Assembly (NCBI GenBank): GCA_030039005.1
Contig: JASHQT010000637.1
Coordinates: forward strand, 1-10,173
Direction: 5' to 3'
DNA length: 10,173 nt
Origin: Bryobacteraceae bacterium
GTDB taxonomy: Bacteria > Acidobacteriota > Terriglobia > Bryobacterales > Bryobacteraceae
Shown: positions 6,435-10,173 of the stretch, piece after piece
How the letters are laid out: each line of letters opens with the position of its first letter
How positions within the stretch are numbered: position 1 is the first letter of the stretch
Notes under the pieces: generated by a model
Told to the model about the DNA's origin: nothing
The model's input: only the letters and a program-made list of their open reading frames with translations
The model's database searches: none
Program-made: the position numbers and the translations under genes

Positions 6435-7732
6435 CGCGAGGCGGCGGCGGAAGCGCGCAACGGGAATTGCTGCGCGGAGAGCGATTCGAGGAGGCGTTCG
6501 TGAATTCCCTGCTCCAGCATGTAGTACAGCCGGCCGTCTTCTTCCACGACGACTGCGAGCTTCTTCGCGGCCCAGAGGAGGCAGAGTTGCTGCTCGCCGG
6601 GAGTTAAGGCGGATGCTTCGACGCGCGCCATGCCGCGCGGGCCGGGGGCGAGCTTGCGCAAAAAATCGCGGGTGAAAATCTGGTGGTCCAGGCCTTCGAG
6701 TGCGGCGCCGGCGGAGATCCAGCGGTGTTCGAGCGAGCCGAAGAAATAGGGGCCGGTAGCGAAGGCGAGCAGAAAAACCACGATATCGATGAAGGCCGCG
6801 AGCAGGAGAGCGAAGACGTGGCGGGGCGTGGGAGCGGTGAAAAGCTCCTCGAACGCAACGAGCAGATCTTCTTGGCCCGAGACCGTGCGGTCGATGAAGT
6901 CGCTGTAGGCGGGCAGGGGCGGCTTGGCAATCTGGCCCGAGTGCAGAGTCTGTTCGATGTCGCTCCAAGGAACGCTGTCGTAGACCTGGCGATAGGCGGT
7001 GAGCTGTTTTTCGGTGGAATCGAGCGGTTTGCTGTTCGCAACAAAAGCGGCGAGATCTGTCTTGGAGCGCTGCATCTGTTGGAGGGATTGCTCAGCGAGC
7101 TTGGTGTAGCGATCGAAGGCCGAATAGCGGACGCCGGCACCCGCGCCTTCCTTGTAATCGGCCGCGTAGGTTTGGGCTTCGCGCGCGACGGCGGCGCGGA
7201 TGCTGGCGAGGTACGGGTCGGCATCCTGGGCGCGGGAAATGAGCCCGTGCGTTTTCTCGGCCTCGGTCATTTCTTCCAGCGCGAGCACGTGTTTCTGCTG
7301 TTCGTCGATGGCGGAGGTGAGGAGCTTGGCGGTTTGGCCGGCGGAATCGTTCAGGGCGTCGTAGAGGCGGCGCTCGATGGCGGCGGGGCGCTCGCGCGCG
7401 CTGAACCAGGTATACAGGCTGGTATAAGAGAAGGCGATGGAGACGATGGCGGTCACGATGTAGACGGCGATGAGGAGAGCGCGGCGGCTCGCGTGGCGCG
7501 CGGCCATGGAGCTGAAGCCAACGAGCCAGGCGACGAGGACGAGAGCGGTCTGCAATCCGATGGAGGCGAGCACGGAGAACCAGACCGAGAGATACAAGCG
7601 CATGCCCTCGAATGTGGTGTACCAGGAAACGACGGAGAGCAAGCAGCTCGCCACGAAGAGCGCCTGGACCATGGGACGGCTGACGCCGACGAGGTCGCTC
7701 GAAGGGGCGGGATTCGAAGACGCGAATGCCAT
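6431..7732 (-). CDS. Four-TM membrane protein with a long periplasmic helical domain, function unknown
   Basis: A 433-residue inner-membrane protein I do not recognise. Predicted helices: TM1 about 22-42, TM2 about 47-72, TM3 about 85-108, TM4 about 305-329. The basic loop between TM2 and TM3 (ARHASRRA, 78-85) suggests the N-terminus is inside. Residues about 110-303 would then form a periplasmic domain of nearly 200 residues, rich in E, Q, K and A, probably helical or coiled-coil in part. After TM4 a cytoplasmic tail of about 100 residues contains a folded-looking piece (about 375-420, from LTPGEQQ) that could be a small helix-wing unit. The layout recalls DUF4407-type membrane proteins, but I see no specific shared motif. 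There are no catalytic or metal-binding patterns. The ATG at 7732 has AAGGAG 9 bases upstream. It follows the ABC permease gene by 68 bases on the same strand, so the two may be one transcript. Confidence 0.85.
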   Translation of the reverse strand: MAFASSNPAPSSDLVGVSRPMVQALFVASCLLSVVSWYTTFEGMRLYLSVWFSVLASIGLQTALVLVAWLVGFSSMAARHASRRALLIAVYIVTAIVSIAFSYTSLYTWFSARERPAAIERRLYDALNDSAGQTAKLLTSAIDEQQKHVLALEEMTEAEKTHGLISRAQDADPYLASIRAAVAREAQTYAADYKEGAGAGVRYSAFDRYTKLAEQSLQQMQRSKTDLAAFVANSKPLDSTEKQLTAYRQVYDSVPWSDIEQTLHSGQIAKPPLPAYSDFIDRTVSGQEDLLVAFEELFTAPTPRHVFALLLAAFIDIVVFLLAFATGPYFFGSLEHRWISAGAALEGLDHQIFTRDFLRKLAPGPRGMARVEASALTPGEQQLCLLWAAKKLAVVVEEDGRLYYMLEQGIHERLLESLSAQQFPLRASAAASR

Positions 7733-7741
7733 TGCGCAGTA

Positions 7742-7747
7742 CTCCTT
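7742..7747 (-). promoter_or_regulatory. Strong Shine-Dalgarno site of the four-TM protein gene
   Basis: On the minus strand AAGGAG lies nine bases before the ATG at 7732. It fixes the start and shows that this gene is translated independently of the upstream permease gene. In the rest of the 68-base gap, TAGACT (7753-7758) is a possible weak -10 element with no convincing -35, and no terminator hairpin is seen. Confidence 0.65.
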
Positions 7748-7800
7748 GAGTGAGTCTACGCGATCAGCCTTAGCGCGGTTCCATTTATTACGCTCGCGGG

Positions 7801-10173
7801 TTATTCCGCTCTGAGAGCGGCGACGGGATCGCGGCGCACGGCGCGGCGAGCGGGGATGTAGCTGGCGAGTAACGCGGCGGATCCCAACACCAGAACAGCG
7901 AACAATAGAGGCCAGCCGCCAACGCCAGAGCCATAGGCCAGGCTGGCTAAACCGCGCGAGAGCGCGAGAACGCCTAACAAGCCAATGGCCAAACCGGTGG
8001 CGGCGAGGATCAGCGCGCGGCCCAGAATGGAGCGAACGATATCGCGGGGCGTCGCGCCGAGCGCGATGCGGACGCCAATTTCGCGGGCGCGTTGGACGCT
8101 CGAATAGGAGATCACGCCGTAAACGCCGACGCCGGCCAATAATAACGCAATGGCCGCAAACAGCGCGGCGAGCAGCGAATTGAGGCGGGGCTTATCGTTC
8201 AACGTGGAGATGCGGTCCTGCATGGTCATGAGATCGGCCGTGGATTGGCGATTGAAGCCGGGAGAACGCAGAGCTGCGCGCAATTGCGGCGCAAAATTCG
8301 CCGGATCCACGGCGGTGCGGACGAAGACATACATGTTGGGCCAAGTGGTCTGGACGTAGGGAAGGTAGACCTCGAGCGAATCGATCGCGGGACGTGTGAG
8401 GTAATGGACGTCGCCAGAGACACCGACGATTTGGCGCTCGACCTCGATGGCGGATTTTCCGGGTGTGGCAATGATGATCTTGCGGCCGAGGGGATTTTGG
8501 CCGGGGAAAAAGCGGCGCGCGAGCGAACTGCTGATGACGGCGACCGGGGGACTATCCAGACGGTCGCGGCTATCGAATTCCCTGCCCTCCAGCAGCGGGA
8601 TGCCGAGGGTTCGCAAGAAACCAGGATTGACGAGGTTGCAGGCCGCTACCGGGCGTTCGGAGGGCGGAGGCGGTGGACCAGGAAGACGGAAGAATTGACC
8701 CACCAGAATGAACCCGTCGATGGGCAGGTTCGTGTTGGTCCCTACCGCACGGACGCCGGGGAGCGCGGCGATGCGATCGAGCACGGAGCCGAGATACAGG
8801 CTCATGGAAGTCGCGCTCGGAAAATCGGCGCGCAACACCGAAATCCGGAAACTGAGCAAATGATCGGCAACAAATCCGCGATTTTCGTTCTGGAGCCAGA
8901 GCAGGCTGCGCGCCATCATGGCGGCGCCGGCCAGCAGGACCAAGGAAAGAGCGATTTCGGAAATCACAAGCAGGTTGCGCGAGCCGCGGCCAAAACGGGA
9001 GTCGATGACGCCACGGCCGGATTCCCGGAGGGACGGGTTGAGGTCACCGCCCAAGAGCTGGCGCGAGGGGAGTAAGCCGAACAGGAGGCCAGTGACGAAA
9101 GTGACCGCAATCGTGAAGGCCAGAACGCGGCCGTTCAATCCAGCGCTCTCGAGGCCCGGAAGATTCACGGCGTTGAGCGCGACGATGAGGCGCAACCCGG
9201 AATAGGCCAGCGCCATTCCCACCAGGCTTCCGGCCACGGCGAGCAGAGTGGTTTCGGTGAGCAACTGGCCGAGCAGGCGGCGGGGACCGGCGCCCAGAGC
9301 GGCGCGAATAGCCGATTCCTTGCGCCGCACTTCGGAACGCGCCAGCAACAAGTTCGCGACGTTGACGCAGGCGATCAGGAGCACCATTCCCACGCCGATG
9401 AGCAAGGCGGCGACGGTGGGCCGCAGCTTACCGGTTCCGTAATCCTCGAGACGCGAAACGCCGGCGGACCAGCCGCGATCCAAATCGGGATATTCAACGG
9501 CCAATTGAGCGGCAATTGCGCGCATTTCGCGATCGGCCGCGGCGATGCCTACGCCGGGCTTGAGAACGCCGAACACGGCCATATTGTTGGAGCGGACAGT
9601 AGCGGCGTTGTCGAGCGAAAGCGGGGTCCAGATATCAACGCCGCGCATGGCGAGCGTCTCATCGAAATTCGGGCGCGCCACGCCGATGACGGTATACGAT
9701 TCGCCGTTCAAGCTGAAGGTGCGGCCGAGAGCGTGGGGATCGGCCGAGAATGCGTCGCGCCAGAGTTTGTAGCTCAAGACGGCGACGTGGTCGTGGTCTT
9801 CGGCCTGCTGGCCGCGGAGAAATTCGCGGCCCAGCAGCGGAGGAAGGCCGAATGCGGAGAAGGAGCCGCGCGAGAGCTGGCCGCCAAGCAACTGGCGGGA
9901 TTCATCCCCATTGCGGAAGCTGAGGAACAGAGTGCGCATGGCCAGCAGGCGCTCAAAGCTGTGGGCGCGCTTGGTCCATTCGAGGTAGTTCAGGGCGACG
10001 ACCGGGTTTTGGGGGCGGGTGGGGAGAGATTGCCAGACCAGAACCATGCGGTTCGCGTCGCGATACGGGAGAGGGTGCAAGATTACGGCGTCGAAGACGC
10101 TGAACATGGCGGTATTGGCGCCGATTCCGAGGGCAAGTGTCAGAATTGCGGAAATACAGAAACCGGGTTGTTT
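7801..10173 (-). CDS. MacB/FtsX-like ABC permease with duplicated modules, ADOP family (5' partial)
   Basis: The frame is open to the window's right edge, giving 790 visible residues; the ATG at 10107 is internal. The codons before it (10108-10173) encode [19 protein letters not shown], the usual first membrane helix of these permeases, so only a short N-terminal part is missing. Order: TM1 (DNA about 10080-10161); periplasmic core domain 1; an FtsX block (about 9068-9424) with [20 protein letters not shown]; a further helix (about 8895-8975) starting [16 protein letters not shown]; periplasmic core domain 2 (about 8200-8890); and a second FtsX block (about 7804-8185) with [16 protein letters not shown], ending [15 protein letters not shown]. 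This duplicated layout in one chain is the acidobacterial duplicated orphan permease (ADOP) type. Its single-module relatives, MacB and LolC/E, drive periplasmic export or lipoprotein release with an ATPase; here no ATPase gene is visible and the substrate is unknown. Confidence 0.92.
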   Translation of the reverse strand, partial: KQPGFCISAILTLALGIGANTAMFSVFDAVILHPLPYRDANRMVLVWQSLPTRPQNPVVALNYLEWTKRAHSFERLLAMRTLFLSFRNGDESRQLLGGQLSRGSFSAFGLPPLLGREFLRGQQAEDHDHVAVLSYKLWRDAFSADPHALGRTFSLNGESYTVIGVARPNFDETLAMRGVDIWTPLSLDNAATVRSNNMAVFGVLKPGVGIAAADREMRAIAAQLAVEYPDLDRGWSAGVSRLEDYGTGKLRPTVAALLIGVGMVLLIACVNVANLLLARSEVRRKESAIRAALGAGPRRLLGQLLTETTLLAVAGSLVGMALAYSGLRLIVALNAVNLPGLESAGLNGRVLAFTIAVTFVTGLLFGLLPSRQLLGGDLNPSLRESGRGVIDSRFGRGSRNLLVISEIALSLVLLAGAAMMARSLLWLQNENRGFVADHLLSFRISVLRADFPSATSMSLYLGSVLDRIAALPGVRAVGTNTNLPIDGFILVGQFFRLPGPPPPPSERPVAACNLVNPGFLRTLGIPLLEGREFDSRDRLDSPPVAVISSSLARRFFPGQNPLGRKIIIATPGKSAIEVERQIVGVSGDVHYLTRPAIDSLEVYLPYVQTTWPNMYVFVRTAVDPANFAPQLRAALRSPGFNRQSTADLMTMQDRISTLNDKPRLNSLLAALFAAIALLLAGVGVYGVISYSSVQRAREIGVRIALGATPRDIVRSILGRALILAATGLAIGLLGVLALSRGLASLAYGSGVGGWPLLFAVLVLGSAALLASYIPARRAVRRDPVAALRAE
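10004..10024 (+). other. Potential G-quadruplex motif inside the permease gene
   Basis: On the + strand four G runs of 3, 5, 3 and 4 bases are separated by loops TTTT, C and T, meeting the common G3+N1-7 pattern. It lies on the template strand of the permease gene, near its 5' end, where the protein reads PTRPQNP. Chance occurrence in GC-rich coding DNA is quite possible. Confidence 0.4.

Noticed and set aside
6683..7753. A 356-codon + strand open frame opposite the four-TM protein
   Set aside because: Its translation is a run of G, E, D and A typical of an antisense shadow. The minus frame has clear membrane helices and a good Shine-Dalgarno site.
8245..9075. A 276-codon + strand open frame opposite the ABC permease
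   Set aside because: Lies entirely inside the conserved permease gene and shows no domain pattern.

Overview
The window is a GC-rich chromosomal stretch whose closest fit is a member of the Acidobacteriota (Solibacter/Bryobacter-like). This rests mainly on the gene at the right end. It is an ABC-type permease with two MacB/FtsX modules in one chain and the C-terminal signature DPVAALRAE, a layout typical of the large orphan-permease family (ADOP) that is expanded in that phylum. The Tat-exported two-subunit molybdenum hydroxylase and the strong GCG/GGG/CGG codon bias agree with this. Taxonomy is inferred, since no rRNA or marker gene is present.

Layout: five genes on the + strand face two on the - strand. 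Bases 2-709 are the 3' part of a gene for a small single-pass membrane protein of unknown function, visibly lower in GC than the rest. Bases 821-1450 encode a PilZ-domain protein, a possible c-di-GMP effector, in which the PilZ fold seems to be present twice, with the N-terminal copy degenerate. Bases 1527-6434 form a tight three-gene unit: a [2Fe-2S] subunit (1527-1985), a Tat-exported molybdopterin subunit (1978-4149; 8-base overlap), and RNase R (4146-6434; GTGA stop/start overlap). The first two make a periplasmic molybdenum hydroxylase of the isoquinoline 1-oxidoreductase (IorAB) type. No FAD subunit, cytochrome or maturation factor is visible. The third is an unrelated RNA-decay exonuclease that appears to share the transcript.

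RNase R converges with the - strand unit so tightly that a single CTAG palindrome (6431-6434) gives both genes their TAG stop codons. The - strand unit reads right to left. First comes the orphan ABC permease (7801-10173, its N-terminus lying beyond the right edge). After 68 bases follows a four-TM protein with a long periplasmic helical domain and no function I recognise (6431-7732).

No rRNA, tRNA, CRISPR array, insertion sequence or phage gene is visible. All gaps are short: 710-820, 1451-1526 and 7733-7800. I do not see a complete new defence or mobile system. The best leads are the tandem PilZ duplication, the molybdoenzyme/RNase R operon with a possible leaderless promoter, the uncharacterised four-TM protein, and the shared stop codon.
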